Numbered from the stretch's first letter, positions 30,403-39,546 are shown. The stretch: 64,000 bases of DNA from Pseudomonas baltica (GCF_014235765.1 NZ_JACMYH010000002.1:124001-188000); one strand, 5' to 3'. Notes: generated from the letters alone by a model not told the origin. Translations and numbers: made by a program.

Positions 30403-31107
30403 ATGAGCATAGTTCGGACGGCATTACCCTTGATATTGGTCAGCAGCGTGTTGACGGGTTGCGCAGGCTTGCAGAAAACCGACTGGCCGATGTGCGCGGC
30501 CGTGGGCGGGGTGACCGGTGCGGCGTTGGGCGCCATCGAAAGCGGGTCGCTGGCAGCCGGCGTAGGCGCGGCGGCTGCCGGTGTCGGCGCGGCCTATTGC
30601 TGGGTGCATGGCGATGGCGACGAAGACGGTGATGGCGTACCGGACAGCCGCGACAAGTGCCCCGGCACTCCCAAGGGCACGCCGGTAGACGCCAATGGTT
30701 GCCCGCCGCCTGCCCCGGCGCCGATGCCAGTCGCTGCCGAGCCGGCACCGATGCCCAAGGAGGAGACGATCGTCATCCGCAACGTGCATTTCGAATTCGA
30801 CAAGGCCACCCTCACCGCCGCCGACCGGGCGCAGCTCGATACCGTCGCCACCCGCCTGAAGACCGAAGCGACCACGGCGCGCTTGAGCGTCAGCGGTCAT
30901 ACCGACAGTGTCGGCAAGGACGCCTACAACCAACGGTTGTCCGAGCAGCGCGCCAAGGCAGTGACTGATTACCTGGTCAGCAGCGGCGTACCACGGGCCA
31001 GCGTGGTATCGGTCAAGGGCGTGGGCGAGGCCCAGCCGGTTGCCGACAACAACACAGCCGACGGTCGCGCCATGAACCGCCGTACCGAGATTCTCATCCA
31101 GCGTTGA
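30403..31107 (+). CDS. OmpA-family lipoprotein with TSP type-3 calcium repeat (copy 1)
   Basis: A 234-residue outer-membrane lipoprotein. The signal LILVSSVLTGC ends in a lipobox. A glycine-zipper-like region (GGVTGAALGAIESGSLAAGVGAAAAGVG) follows, then a thrombospondin type-3 calcium-binding repeat, DGDEDGDGVPDSRDKCPGTP, a Pro-rich linker, and a C-terminal OmpA peptidoglycan-binding domain with VHFEFDKATL, SGHTDSVGKDAYNQRLSEQRA and NRRTEI. The lipid anchors it in the outer membrane while the OmpA domain clamps peptidoglycan. The next gene is a paralogue, so this is a tandem duplication. Confidence 0.92.
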   Translation: MSIVRTALPLILVSSVLTGCAGLQKTDWPMCAAVGGVTGAALGAIESGSLAAGVGAAAAGVGAAYCWVHGDGDEDGDGVPDSRDKCPGTPKGTPVDANGCPPPAPAPMPVAAEPAPMPKEETIVIRNVHFEFDKATLTAADRAQLDTVATRLKTEATTARLSVSGHTDSVGKDAYNQRLSEQRAKAVTDYLVSSGVPRASVVSVKGVGEAQPVADNNTADGRAMNRRTEILIQR

Positions 31108-31202
31108 ACCTTTAGCGCCAACCGCCAGTCCCCTTGTACAACGACCGGCGGCACGCTTTACTTCTCAGTTGCCGGCGCCCGCCGGCGACTCAGGAGCCTT
31201 GA

Positions 31203-31937
31203 ATGAAGCTGAAAGATCTATCGCGGACCGTACTTCCCGCTCTGCTGGTCGCCGGTGTGCTGAGCGGCTGTACCACCTCCCCTGAAGGGGCGTCCCCACT
31301 CAACTCGCGTACCTGGCCTGTCTGCAGCGTGCTGGGTGGCCTCGCCGGTGGCGGGTTGGGTGCCATTGAAAGTGGTGCTTGGGCCGCTGGCGGTGGCTTG
31401 GCCGGTGCGGTGGTAAGCGGTCTGGTCTGCTATGCCCAGGACGGCGACAAGGACGAAGACGGCGTATTCGATCGACGCGATCGTTGCCCCGATACCCCGG
31501 CCAATACGCCAGTCAAGCACAACGGCTGCCCATTGCCGGTCTACCCCGCCGTGACCAAGGCGCCCGAGCCGCCAGTGGCCGATATCCCCGAAGTGGTCAC
31601 CTTGAGCGATGCGGGCGACGTACCGTTCGAATTCGGCAGCGCCGAACTGACCTCAAGTGCCCGTACCGAACTGACATCGCTGGCAGCGCGGATGAAGACG
31701 GCCCAGGTGGCCATGGTCAAGATCGTCGGTCATACCGACAGCGTCGGCAGCGATGCCTTCAATCAGAAGCTGTCCGAGCAGCGTGCCGCCAGTGTCGTCT
31801 CGTTTCTTCTGGGCCAAGACGTTGCGGCAGACAAGCTGAGCAGCGAGGGTCGCGGTGAGAGCGAGCCTGTCGACAGCAACGACACCGACGCCGGACGCGC
31901 CAAGAACCGTCGCGTGGAAATCCATCTGAGCCATTGA
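31203..31937 (+). CDS. OmpA-family lipoprotein with TSP type-3 calcium repeat (copy 2)
   Basis: A 244-residue paralogue of the preceding gene with the same plan: lipobox VLSGC, glycine-rich segment (GGLAGGGLGAIESGAWAAGGGLAG), calcium repeat DGDKDEDGVFDRRDRCPDTP and C-terminal OmpA domain (VPFEFGSAELTS, GHTDSVGSDAFNQKLSEQRAAS, NRRVEI). The two copies have clearly diverged outside the motifs, so the duplication is old. Each has its own leader of about 95 bases or more. Confidence 0.92.
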   Translation: MKLKDLSRTVLPALLVAGVLSGCTTSPEGASPLNSRTWPVCSVLGGLAGGGLGAIESGAWAAGGGLAGAVVSGLVCYAQDGDKDEDGVFDRRDRCPDTPANTPVKHNGCPLPVYPAVTKAPEPPVADIPEVVTLSDAGDVPFEFGSAELTSSARTELTSLAARMKTAQVAMVKIVGHTDSVGSDAFNQKLSEQRAASVVSFLLGQDVAADKLSSEGRGESEPVDSNDTDAGRAKNRRVEIHLSH

Positions 31938-32029
31938 TCGATGTGGGTCGGCAGGTTTTTCCTGCCGGCCTCTGGTCACCGCCACCTCCCAGCCGTTAAT
32001 GTGCGCCTAGCCAATGCCGTGGGGGGCAC

Positions 32030-32308
32030 ATGAAAGGATTTCTGATTCTGGGTAAATGTCTGACCTTGCTGTTCTGGTGGGTGGTGCTGCTCAACCTGTT
32101 CATGCCGATGGTCAAACCGTTTCATGCACTGATCAACCTGGCCGGCGGCACGTTGCTGTTCCTGCACCTGATCGAAGCGATCGCCTTCAACAAGCGCCTG
32201 CGCGGGCGCAGCCATCCGTGGCTTGACCGAGCCCAGATCCTGCTGGCCGGGATCTTTCACATCCAATCCATTCCCGCACCGTCCGATACCGAGGCTAGCC
32301 ATGCGTAA
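32030..32308 (+). CDS. DUF1145 membrane protein
   Basis: A 92-residue protein with two or three hydrophobic segments (FLILGKCLTLLFWWVVLLNLFMPMV and LINLAGGTLLFLHLIEAIAF), matching DUF1145, a small inner-membrane family of unknown role. Its last 8 bases overlap the start of the collagen-like gene, so the two are translationally coupled. Confidence 0.85.
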   Translation: MKGFLILGKCLTLLFWWVVLLNLFMPMVKPFHALINLAGGTLLFLHLIEAIAFNKRLRGRSHPWLDRAQILLAGIFHIQSIPAPSDTEASHA

Positions 32309-33059
32309 GCTGGGTTTGTTGGCAGTACTGTTTGCGCCGCTGGCATTGGCCGAGTCGGTCAGTGTCGAACCTCATTCGCTGTTGCGCCTGCCGGCCAGCT
32401 CCAGCGTGCTGCAGCTGCAGCGCCTGGAGGTAGCGGATTACGGCACCTTGCTGATTCCCGCCAACCTGACCGAACTCAGTGTCGAGCAATTGCGCCTGGG
32501 GCATGAGGCCCGCATTGCGATAGTGCCGGGCGAGCAGGAGTTGCGCCTGCGCGCGCAGCATGCAGAACTCGGCAGCGGCAGCCAGATTCTCGCCCGTGGC
32601 GCGCCCGGTACCCATCAGAAGGCGGCTCGCGCAGGGCGCAATCTTGACGTGCAGTTGCAATCGCTGGACGCCCTGGAGGTGAACATTGACGCGCGCGGCG
32701 GCGCGGGTGCCGATGGCTATGCGGGTCTGGACGGTGGCAATGGCCAGGCGCCTGGTTGTACCTGGGGCTCGGCGGGACGCGGTGGCAACGGTGACAATGG
32801 CGGCGACGGCCTGCCTGGCGCGCCTGGCGCCAATGTCCGCCTGCGCCTGCCGGCGACCTTCGCCAGCGAAGCGATCAAGGTGCGCACCGACGGCGGCCAG
32901 GGCGGCGCTGCCGGTGTTCCCGGACGTCCGGGCGCCGGAGGCAAATCCAAGGGCTGCATGGTGTACCGCGCCGAAGGCGGCAAGTCGGGTCGCGAGGGCT
33001 TGCCGGGAAGAGCAGGCGAGGCGGGCACCGAAGGCACGTTGAGCATCCAGCGCTTCTGA
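32301..33059 (+). CDS. Secreted collagen-like (Gly-rich repeat) protein
   Basis: A 252-residue protein with a signal peptide (MRKLGLLAVLFAPLALA). The first part (about residues 20-130) is beta-rich with no domain I can name. The second part (about 133-250) is a Gly-rich, collagen-like region: ARGGAGADGYAGLDGGNGQAPG, GRGGNGDNGGDGLPGAPG, DGGQGGAAGVPGRPGAGG and GREGLPGRAGEAGTEG, interrupted by non-repeat spacers and with two Cys. The Gly-X-Y periodicity is imperfect. It overlaps the DUF1145 gene. The start is the ATG at 32301, preceded by a signal-compatible context. Confidence 0.78.
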   Translation: MRKLGLLAVLFAPLALAESVSVEPHSLLRLPASSSVLQLQRLEVADYGTLLIPANLTELSVEQLRLGHEARIAIVPGEQELRLRAQHAELGSGSQILARGAPGTHQKAARAGRNLDVQLQSLDALEVNIDARGGAGADGYAGLDGGNGQAPGCTWGSAGRGGNGDNGGDGLPGAPGANVRLRLPATFASEAIKVRTDGGQGGAAGVPGRPGAGGKSKGCMVYRAEGGKSGREGLPGRAGEAGTEGTLSIQRF

Positions 33060-33069
33060 CCAGGTTGGT

Positions 33070-33531
33070 TCAGAACTGCCTGGCCATACCCAGCACCACG
33101 GTCGCCAGGCCCAGCAGCAGGCCACCCACCGCCAGGCGACGCAGCTTCTTCATGGCGATCGCGCCGTCCGTCCACGCCTGGGCCGCCACGGCCTTGCGCA
33201 GCGCGGGCAGTTGCAGGCCCTGCATGCGCAGGAACAAGGCCACCATGACCACGTACAGGCCCATCATGATCTGTACGTCGCGTGGCGCCGTCTCGAAGCC
33301 GGTGAAGCGCAGGCGCAGCAGGGCGACGCCGCTGATCGGAAGAATCAGCACGGCGGCCCAGACCCCGCCGAACAGCCGTGGGAAAATATCCACCAGACGC
33401 TGCAGGCGCTGAACCCGCGAAGGCACTGCCAGCCCGGCCGGGCGCAGGATCGTGCATGTCGCGAGCATGCCGCCCAGCCACATCAGCACAGCGAGCCCAT
33501 GCAGGGTTTGAAAGACGCTGTCGGCGCTCAT
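33070..33531 (-). CDS. CopD-like small membrane protein
   Basis: A 153-residue integral membrane protein with four hydrophobic helices: TLHGLAVLMWLGGMLATCTIL, GGVWAAVLILPISGVALL, MMGLYVVMVALFLRM and VGGLLLGLATVVLGM. The conserved His in HGLAVLMWLGG is typical of the CopD/YebZ-like copper-related families. The start is the ATG at 33531 because the frame upstream lacks signal or conserved residues. It is convergent with the collagen-like gene (10-base gap). Copper handling is only inferred. Confidence 0.72.
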   Translation of the reverse strand: MSADSVFQTLHGLAVLMWLGGMLATCTILRPAGLAVPSRVQRLQRLVDIFPRLFGGVWAAVLILPISGVALLRLRFTGFETAPRDVQIMMGLYVVMVALFLRMQGLQLPALRKAVAAQAWTDGAIAMKKLRRLAVGGLLLGLATVVLGMARQF

Positions 33532-33628
33532 GGGTATCTCCAGCCAGCACATCGAAGTCGAGCAGGGTATGATAGCGACCCGATGAGAAACACTGAAAAT
33601 ATATCCAGCCTTTCGCCATGACCAGCCG

Positions 33629-35773
33629 ATGATCAGTAACGAACTCAAAACCACGATCCAGGGCGCCTACACGCGTTTTCTCGAAGCCAAGAGCCTCAAG
33701 CCGCGCTATGGCCAGCGCCTGATGATCGCCGAAATCGCCAAGGTATTGGGCGACATCGCGTGCGATGACGAAGGTCGGCGTACGGGCTATCCGGCGGTGG
33801 TGGCGGTGGAAGCGGGCACCGGCACCGGCAAGACGGTTGCCTACAGCCTGGCCGCGATTCCGGTGGCCAAGGCGGCCGGCAAGCGCCTGGTGATTGCCAC
33901 GGCCACGGTCGCGCTGCAGGAACAGATCGTGTTCAAGGATCTGCCCGACCTGATGCGCAACAGCGGGCTGAACTTCACCTTCTCGCTGGCCAAGGGCCGC
34001 GGACGCTACCTGTGCCTGTCCAAACTCGACGTGCTGCTGCAGGAAGGACACGCGCAGAGCGCGACCGCGCAGCTGTTCGAAGAGGAAGGTTTCAAGATCG
34101 AGGTCGACGAGGCGAGCCAGAAACTGTTCACCAGCATGATCGAGAAACTGGCTGGCAACAAATGGGACGGTGACCGCGACAGCTGGCCGGTGGCCCTGGA
34201 AGATCAGCAATGGTCGCGCCTGACCACCGACCACAGCCAGTGCACCAGCCGCCATTGCCCTAACTTTGCCCAGTGCACCTTCTACAAGGCCCGCGAAGGC
34301 ATGGGCAAGGTCGATGTGATCGTCACCAACCATGACATGGTACTGGCCGACCTGGCATTGGGCGGCGGGGCAGTGCTGCCCGATCCGCGCGACACGTTGT
34401 ACGTATTCGATGAAGGCCATCACCTGCCTGACAAGGCGATCGGCCATTTCGCTCACTACAGCCGATTGCGCTCTACAGCCGACTGGCTGGAAACCACGGC
34501 CAAGAACCTGACCAAGCTGCTCGCCCAGCACCCGCTGCCGGGTGACCTGGGGCGCTTGATCGAGCAGGTGCCGGAGCTGGCCCGTGAGATCAAGACCCAG
34601 CAGCAGTTCATGTTCAGCGCCTGCGAGCAACTGGCGGACTTCAAGCCCGGCGAAGACATGGAAGGCCGTGAGCGCCCACGCCATCGCTTCGTCGGCGGGG
34701 TGGTGCCCGAGCATATGCGGGAAATGGGCATCGAGCTGAAGAAGGGCTTTTCCAAACTGACCGACCTGTTCACCCGCTTGAGCGAGTTGCTCAAGGAAGG
34801 CATGGACGGCGAAAAGAACGTGGGCATTGCCAGCCATCAGGCCGAGGAATGGTACCCGCTGTTCGGCAGCCTGCTGGCTCGCGCTCAGGGCAGTTGGGAA
34901 TTGTGGACGGCCTTCACCGCCGAAGACCCCGAAGACAGTCCGCCCATGGCGCGCTGGCTGACCCTGGCCGATGGCGGTGCGCTGTACGATATCGAAGTCA
35001 ATGCCAGCCCGATCCTGGCGGCTGAGATGCTGCGCCGCAACCTGTGGAACGTCGCCTACGGTGCCTTGGTGACATCGGCTACCCTGACCGCATTGGGCAA
35101 GTTCGACCGTTTCCGCATGCGCGCCGGGATTCCCAAGGCCTCGGTGACCGCCATCGTGCCCAGCCCCTTTCACCATGAACAGGCCGGGGTGCTGCGCGTC
35201 CCCGACCTGCGAGCCGACCCCCGCGATGCGGCGGCGCACACCGCTGCGATCATCCGCGACCTGCCGGACCTGGTCGAAGGCTATCGTGGAACCCTGGTAC
35301 TGTTTTCCTCGCGCAAACAGATGCAGGACGTGTTCGACGGCCTGGACCGCGACTGGCGCAAGCAGGTGTTCATCCAGGGCAACCTGTCCAAGCAGGAAAC
35401 CCTGAACAAGCACAAGGCGCGTGTCGATGGCGGGGACTCCAGCGTGTTGTTCGGTCTCGCCAGCTTCGCCGAAGGCGTCGACTTGCCCGGTGCCTATTGC
35501 GAGCATGTGATCATCGCCAAGATCCCCTTCGCAGTGCCTGACGATCCGGTGGAGGCGGCGCTGGCCGAATGGATCGAGGCGCGCGGTGGCAACCCGTTCA
35601 TGGAAATCGCCGTGCCCGATGCCTCGCTGCGCCTGATCCAGGCCTGCGGGCGATTGCTGCGTACCGAGCAGGATCGCGGCACCATCACGCTGCTCGATCG
35701 ACGCCTGGTCACCCAGCGCTACGGCAAGGCCATCCTCAACGCATTGCCACCGTTCCGCCGGGAGATTTCCTGA
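33629..35773 (+). CDS. dinG: ATP-dependent DNA helicase DinG
   Basis: A 714-residue XPD-like superfamily 2 helicase with 5'-3' polarity, acting on R-loops, D-loops and forks. Motif I is EAGTGTGKT; motif II is DEGHHLPDKA; the C-terminal helicase motifs include GTLVLFSS and QACGRLLRTEQDRG. The four Cys of the iron-sulfur cluster are present (GRGRYLCLSK, then CTSRHCPNFAQC), so the protein can bind 4Fe-4S. The length agrees with E. coli DinG (716). No strong Shine-Dalgarno is seen before the ATG at 33629. Confidence 0.95.
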   Translation: MISNELKTTIQGAYTRFLEAKSLKPRYGQRLMIAEIAKVLGDIACDDEGRRTGYPAVVAVEAGTGTGKTVAYSLAAIPVAKAAGKRLVIATATVALQEQIVFKDLPDLMRNSGLNFTFSLAKGRGRYLCLSKLDVLLQEGHAQSATAQLFEEEGFKIEVDEASQKLFTSMIEKLAGNKWDGDRDSWPVALEDQQWSRLTTDHSQCTSRHCPNFAQCTFYKAREGMGKVDVIVTNHDMVLADLALGGGAVLPDPRDTLYVFDEGHHLPDKAIGHFAHYSRLRSTADWLETTAKNLTKLLAQHPLPGDLGRLIEQVPELAREIKTQQQFMFSACEQLADFKPGEDMEGRERPRHRFVGGVVPEHMREMGIELKKGFSKLTDLFTRLSELLKEGMDGEKNVGIASHQAEEWYPLFGSLLARAQGSWELWTAFTAEDPEDSPPMARWLTLADGGALYDIEVNASPILAAEMLRRNLWNVAYGALVTSATLTALGKFDRFRMRAGIPKASVTAIVPSPFHHEQAGVLRVPDLRADPRDAAAHTAAIIRDLPDLVEGYRGTLVLFSSRKQMQDVFDGLDRDWRKQVFIQGNLSKQETLNKHKARVDGGDSSVLFGLASFAEGVDLPGAYCEHVIIAKIPFAVPDDPVEAALAEWIEARGGNPFMEIAVPDASLRLIQACGRLLRTEQDRGTITLLDRRLVTQRYGKAILNALPPFRREIS

Positions 35774-35884
35774 CGGCCCGCACGGCTCCGGCGCGACGAT
35801 AATCGAGGGCAGGGCGGTTCACAAAGCGCTGAATCGCTGAAACAATGCGCTTCATTTTTCGCGGCGTGGTCGATGGGAGTCAGG

Positions 35885-37030
35885 GTGCAGATACAAGGTC
35901 ACTTCGAGTTGCAGTTCGAAGCCGTGCGTGAAGCGTTCGCGGCATTGTTCGACAACCCTCAGGAGCGCGGCGCCGCGCTGTGCATCCAGGTGGGTGGCGA
36001 GACGGTCGTCGATCTCTGGGCCGGTACCGCCGACAAGGACGGTACCCAGGCCTGGCACAGCGACACCATCCTCAACCTGTTCTCCTGCACCAAGACCTTC
36101 ACTGCCGTGACCGCTCTGCAGCTGGTGGCCGAGGGCAAGCTGGCGCTGGACGCTCCGGTGGCCCGCTACTGGCCGGAATTCGCCGCCGCCGGCAAACAGT
36201 CGATCACCTTGCGCCATCTGCTCTGCCATCAGGCCGGCCTGCCAGCCTTGCGCGACATGCTGCCGCCCGAAGCACTCTACGACTGGCCACGGATGACCGC
36301 CGCGCTGGCGGCGGAAACGCCGTGGTGGCAACCGGGTACCGGGCATGGCTATGCGGCCATTACCTACGGCTGGCTGGTCGGCGAACTGCTGCGGCGGGTC
36401 GATAACCGCGGGCCAGGCGAATCCATCGTGGCGCGGGTGGCCAAACCCCTGGGGCTTGATTTCCATGTCGGGCTGGCGGATGAGGAGTTCCACCGCGTCG
36501 CGCACATCGCCCGCGGCAAGGGCAATGTCGGCGACGAAGCGGCCCAGCGTCTGTTGCAGGTGACCATGCGCGAACCCGCGGCCATGGCCACGCGCGCCTT
36601 CACCAATCCGCCATCGGTGCTGACCAGTACCAACAAGCCAGAGTGGCGACGCATGCAACAGCCTGCGGCGAACGGCCATGGCAATGCCCGCAGCCTGGCT
36701 GGTTTCTACGCTGGTTTGCTCGATGGAAGCCTGCTCGAATCCGACATGCTCGCCGAGCTTACCCGGGAGCACAGCCTGGGCATGGACAAGACTTTGATGA
36801 CGCCTACACGATTCGGACTGGGCTGTATGCTCGACCAGCCGCAGGTGGCCAACGCCACTTTCGGCTTGGGGGCCGGCGCCTTCGGTCATCCTGGGGCAGG
36901 GGGGGCGGTCGGCTTCGCCGATCCGGAACATGATGTTGCCTTTGGTTTTGCCGTGAACACACTGGGCCCCTATATACTGATGGACCCGCGAGCACAGCAT
37001 CTGGTGCGCGTTCTACGCAGTTGCCTCTGA
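35885..37030 (+). CDS. Serine hydrolase of the beta-lactamase/esterase family VIII
   Basis: A 381-residue esterase/class C beta-lactamase-like enzyme. The catalytic SxxK tetrad is SCTK (Ser67, Lys70); ITYGWLVGEL follows where class C enzymes carry the catalytic Tyr. The start is the GTG at 35885, which has GGGAG at proper spacing; an ATG four codons earlier overlaps that Shine-Dalgarno sequence. The gene matches the putative esterase near dinG in P. aeruginosa. No signal peptide is visible, so it is cytoplasmic and unlikely to give beta-lactam resistance. Confidence 0.87.
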   Translation: MQIQGHFELQFEAVREAFAALFDNPQERGAALCIQVGGETVVDLWAGTADKDGTQAWHSDTILNLFSCTKTFTAVTALQLVAEGKLALDAPVARYWPEFAAAGKQSITLRHLLCHQAGLPALRDMLPPEALYDWPRMTAALAAETPWWQPGTGHGYAAITYGWLVGELLRRVDNRGPGESIVARVAKPLGLDFHVGLADEEFHRVAHIARGKGNVGDEAAQRLLQVTMREPAAMATRAFTNPPSVLTSTNKPEWRRMQQPAANGHGNARSLAGFYAGLLDGSLLESDMLAELTREHSLGMDKTLMTPTRFGLGCMLDQPQVANATFGLGAGAFGHPGAGGAVGFADPEHDVAFGFAVNTLGPYILMDPRAQHLVRVLRSCL

Positions 37031-37105
37031 AGCGATTGATCACAAATCGACCAGCGGTCGCCCATTAGGCTATGACTGCTCTACTCTATCAATCAACAAT
37101 TTAGG

Positions 37106-37131
37106 CCGGTTTGTTAAACCGGTTTGTATTT
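37106..37131 (+). terminator. Terminator after the esterase gene
   Basis: CCGGTTT (37106-37112) and AAACCGG (37116-37122) form a short stem with a 3-base loop, followed by TTTGTATTT. It lies in the gap between the esterase and the OmpA-type gene. Confidence 0.7.
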
Positions 37132-37154
37132 ACCAACACCTTGTGGAATGCACC

Positions 37155-38135
37155 ATGTCACCGAATAAATCCATCGCGTTTGCCTTGTGCCTGGCCGCTA
37201 CCGGTTGTGCTCAAACTCCCCAGGATTCCTCGGCCCAGGGCGGGCATGCCTGGTGGCCATTTGGCCGTGACGCAGTCGCCAGCAAGGCGGCTGACAAGGA
37301 AGTCGAGCAGGCCATCACCGACAAGGTGGCCAAGGCCGATTCCAAGTCCGACAGCGAAAGCCGTTGGTGGTGGCCGTTCGGCGCCAGCAGCACCCCTGCC
37401 CAGGCCAAGGTTGCCGACGTGCCGAAGGTCGACCCCAAGGTCACCCAGGCCTGGCTCGACGCCTACGAGCCGAAGCTGCGCGAAGCCATCAAGGACAGCA
37501 AGTTCGAACTCGAGCGTCGCGAAGACCTGCTGGTGATCACCGCACCGGTCGACTCCTCGTTCAACCCCGACCGGCCTTCGATGCTGCTGCCGATCAGCCT
37601 CGGCCCGATCACCCGCGTGGCCAAGGCCATCGACGCCGATCACAAGACAGCCGTGCTGGTCCTGGGCCATGCCGACACCAGCGGCCCCGGGCCGTTGAAC
37701 CAGAAACTGAGCCAGGAGCGTGCGCAGTCGATCGCCTCGATCTTCCGCCTCAGCGGTCTGCAGCGTGACCGCCTGATGCTGCGTGGCATGGGTTCGGTCA
37801 TGCCCCGTGCCGCCAACGACAGTGTCGAAGGTCGTTCGCTCAATCGTCGCGTGGAAATTCTCCTGACCCCGCAGAACACCATGCTGGCCCTGCTGGCCAA
37901 GTACAACCAGCCGACCTTCACTGCCGCTGAAATGCTTGCCACCCAGGACGTCAAGGCCGTGCCTGCACCGGTTGCCAAACCTGCCGCCAAGGCGCCTGCC
38001 AAGGCTGCAACCGCGAAGAAAACCGCAGCCAAGCCAGCCGTGGCCAAGAAAGCCGCCCCGGCTGCCAAGAAAACCGAGGCCAAGAAAGCCGTCGCCAAGA
38101 AAGCCGTGAGCAACGACCAGGCCAAGGCGCACTGA
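37155..38135 (+). CDS. OmpA-family lipoprotein with Lys/Ala-rich C-terminal tail
   Basis: A 326-residue outer-membrane lipoprotein. The signal [12 protein letters not shown] ends in a lipobox. Two WWPFG segments lie in the N-terminal 80 residues. The OmpA peptidoglycan-binding domain (residues about 120-240) has [24 protein letters not shown] and [10 protein letters not shown]. The last 70 residues are Lys/Ala/Pro-rich, with [16 protein letters not shown] runs like histone H1/AlgP tails. The start is the ATG at 37155, since the GTG four codons earlier is not followed by a better signal. It matches the OmpA gene next to pdxH in P. aeruginosa (PA1048). The tail is unusual for an OmpA lipoprotein. 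Confidence 0.88.
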   Translation: MSPNKSIAFALCLAATGCAQTPQDSSAQGGHAWWPFGRDAVASKAADKEVEQAITDKVAKADSKSDSESRWWWPFGASSTPAQAKVADVPKVDPKVTQAWLDAYEPKLREAIKDSKFELERREDLLVITAPVDSSFNPDRPSMLLPISLGPITRVAKAIDADHKTAVLVLGHADTSGPGPLNQKLSQERAQSIASIFRLSGLQRDRLMLRGMGSVMPRAANDSVEGRSLNRRVEILLTPQNTMLALLAKYNQPTFTAAEMLATQDVKAVPAPVAKPAAKAPAKAATAKKTAAKPAVAKKAAPAAKKTEAKKAVAKKAVSNDQAKAH

Positions 38136-38151
38136 TGCAAGGATTGCTGCC

Positions 38152-38799
38152 ATGACGCAAGCCCTGGCCGACATGCGCCGTAGTTACACCCGTGATGGGC
38201 TGGACGAGGCACAGGCACCGTCCGAGCCCTTCGCGCTGTTTCGCCAGTGGTTCGGCGAGGCAGTCCAGACCGAGCAGGCGCCGGTGGAAGCCAACGCGAT
38301 GACGCTGGCCACCGTCGATGCCGAAGGTCGTCCCCATTGTCGCGTGTTGCTGCTCAAGGGCCTGGATGATCAGGGTTTCACCTTCTTCAGCAACTACGAC
38401 AGTGCCAAGGGCCAGCAGCTGGCAGATCGGCCGTTTGCGGCCATGACCTTCTTCTGGCCTACCCTCGAGCGACAAGTGCGAATAGAAGGGCGGGTGAACA
38501 AGGTCAGCGCGGCCGAATCCGATGCCTACTATCGGGTCCGTCCCCTTGGCAGTCGCCTCGGTGCCTGGGCCTCGCCGCAGAGCCAGGTCATTGCTGATCG
38601 CAGCGAGCTGCAAGCGCTGCTGCAGGCAACCGAGCAGCGCTTCAGCGCTGTCGAGCCCGAGTGCCCCGCGCACTGGGGTGGTTATCGCTTGGTGGCTGAT
38701 CGAATCGAGTTCTGGCAGGGGCGTCCCAGTCGCCTGCACGACCGCCTCAACTATCGCTTGCAAGCCGGTTCGTGGGTTCGCGAACGTCTGGCTCCCTGA
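38152..38799 (+). CDS. pdxH: Pyridoxamine/pyridoxine 5'-phosphate oxidase
   Basis: A 215-residue FMN enzyme that makes pyridoxal 5'-phosphate. [45 protein letters not shown] is the FMN- and substrate-binding start; [34 protein letters not shown] and [27 protein letters not shown] follow. Length and motifs agree with the family. It directly follows the OmpA-type gene (16-base gap). Confidence 0.97.
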   Translation: MTQALADMRRSYTRDGLDEAQAPSEPFALFRQWFGEAVQTEQAPVEANAMTLATVDAEGRPHCRVLLLKGLDDQGFTFFSNYDSAKGQQLADRPFAAMTFFWPTLERQVRIEGRVNKVSAAESDAYYRVRPLGSRLGAWASPQSQVIADRSELQALLQATEQRFSAVEPECPAHWGGYRLVADRIEFWQGRPSRLHDRLNYRLQAGSWVRERLAP

Positions 38800-38879
38800 C
38801 CCTGCCTTGACCTTTTGCCATTGCCCGTTGTCCAGACGTTCAGTGGCTTGTCGAGCATCCAGGCCCGCGTCTGCGCCCT

Positions 38880-38910
38880 TTGACGCACCTTTGACGTAAA
38901 TTTTTATAGA
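38880..38910 (+). promoter_or_regulatory. Probable slyB promoter
   Basis: TTGACG at 38880-38885, repeated at 38891-38896, lies upstream of TATAGA at 38905-38910. The first copy gives an 18-19-base spacer. The AT-rich stretch before the -10 stands out in this GC-rich sequence. Confidence 0.5.
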
Positions 38911-38975
38911 CCGTGTCGTGACAGCCGTTGGCCTGCGGCGTCTAATGCACACATGTCCCATGGAGTCCTGCCAAA

Positions 38976-39440
38976 ATGCGCAAGTCAGTTCTGCTAGTTG
39001 CCTGCTTCACCACGATGTCCCTGCTGCTGGGCGGATGTGCCTCCAACCTGTCGGGCGACTCCTACTCGCGCGACGAGGCGCGCCGTGTGCAAACCGTGCG
39101 CATGGGCACCATCGAGTCGCTGCGTCCGGTCAAGATCGAAGGCACCAAGACACCGATCGGCGGTGGCGCGGGTGCCGTGGTCGGTGGTGTTGCCGGCAGT
39201 GCAGTCGGTGGCGGTCGCGGCAGCATCGTCGCTGCCGTGATCGGCGCCGTGGCTGGCGGTCTGCTGGGCTCGGCCACCGAAGAAGGATTCACCCGCACAC
39301 AGGGTGTGGAAATCACCGTGCGCGAGGACGACGGCAGCATGCGTGCCTACGTTCAGGCCGTACAGGAGAACGAAGTGTTCCGTGTCGGCGAGCGTGTACG
39401 CATCATGACGGTAGACGGCACCAGCCGCGTCTCGCACTAA
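38976..39440 (+). CDS. slyB: SlyB-like glycine-zipper outer-membrane lipoprotein
   Basis: A 154-residue lipoprotein. The signal TTMSLLLGGC ends in a lipobox. A glycine-zipper 2TM (Rick_17kDa) domain follows, with IGGGAGAVVGGVAGSAVGGGRGSIVAAVIGAVAGGLLG, then a small beta domain ending VRIMTVDGTSRVSH. SlyB/Pcp family members tighten the outer membrane and respond to Mg2+ limitation in enterobacteria. A terminator follows; the next gene is convergent. Confidence 0.9.
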   Translation: MRKSVLLVACFTTMSLLLGGCASNLSGDSYSRDEARRVQTVRMGTIESLRPVKIEGTKTPIGGGAGAVVGGVAGSAVGGGRGSIVAAVIGAVAGGLLGSATEEGFTRTQGVEITVREDDGSMRAYVQAVQENEVFRVGERVRIMTVDGTSRVSH

Positions 39441-39455
39441 GCGAACTCGTCGACG

Positions 39456-39482
39456 AAAAAACCGGCCTAGGCCGGTTTTTTT
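39456..39482. terminator. Bidirectional terminator after slyB
   Basis: AAAACCGGCC and GGCCGGTTTT are separated by TA and form a near-perfect palindrome at 39458-39479, with A-rich and T-rich flanks. It serves slyB and the convergent FAD oxidoreductase gene. Confidence 0.93.
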
Positions 39483-39546
39483 GCGCCCGCTTGAGGCGTG
39501 AGCGGCATGCGTTTTCCAGGCAATGCCAATACGCAGTGGCGAAGGG

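Noticed and set aside
32717..35506. 929-codon minus-strand open frame opposite dinG and the collagen-like gene
   Set aside because: It spans two well-supported genes on the plus strand and the CopD-like gene in another frame. Its sequence shows no domain.
38976..39440. Gly-rich slyB segment as collagen-like repeat
   Set aside because: The Gly spacing follows a glycine-zipper membrane motif, not Gly-X-Y.
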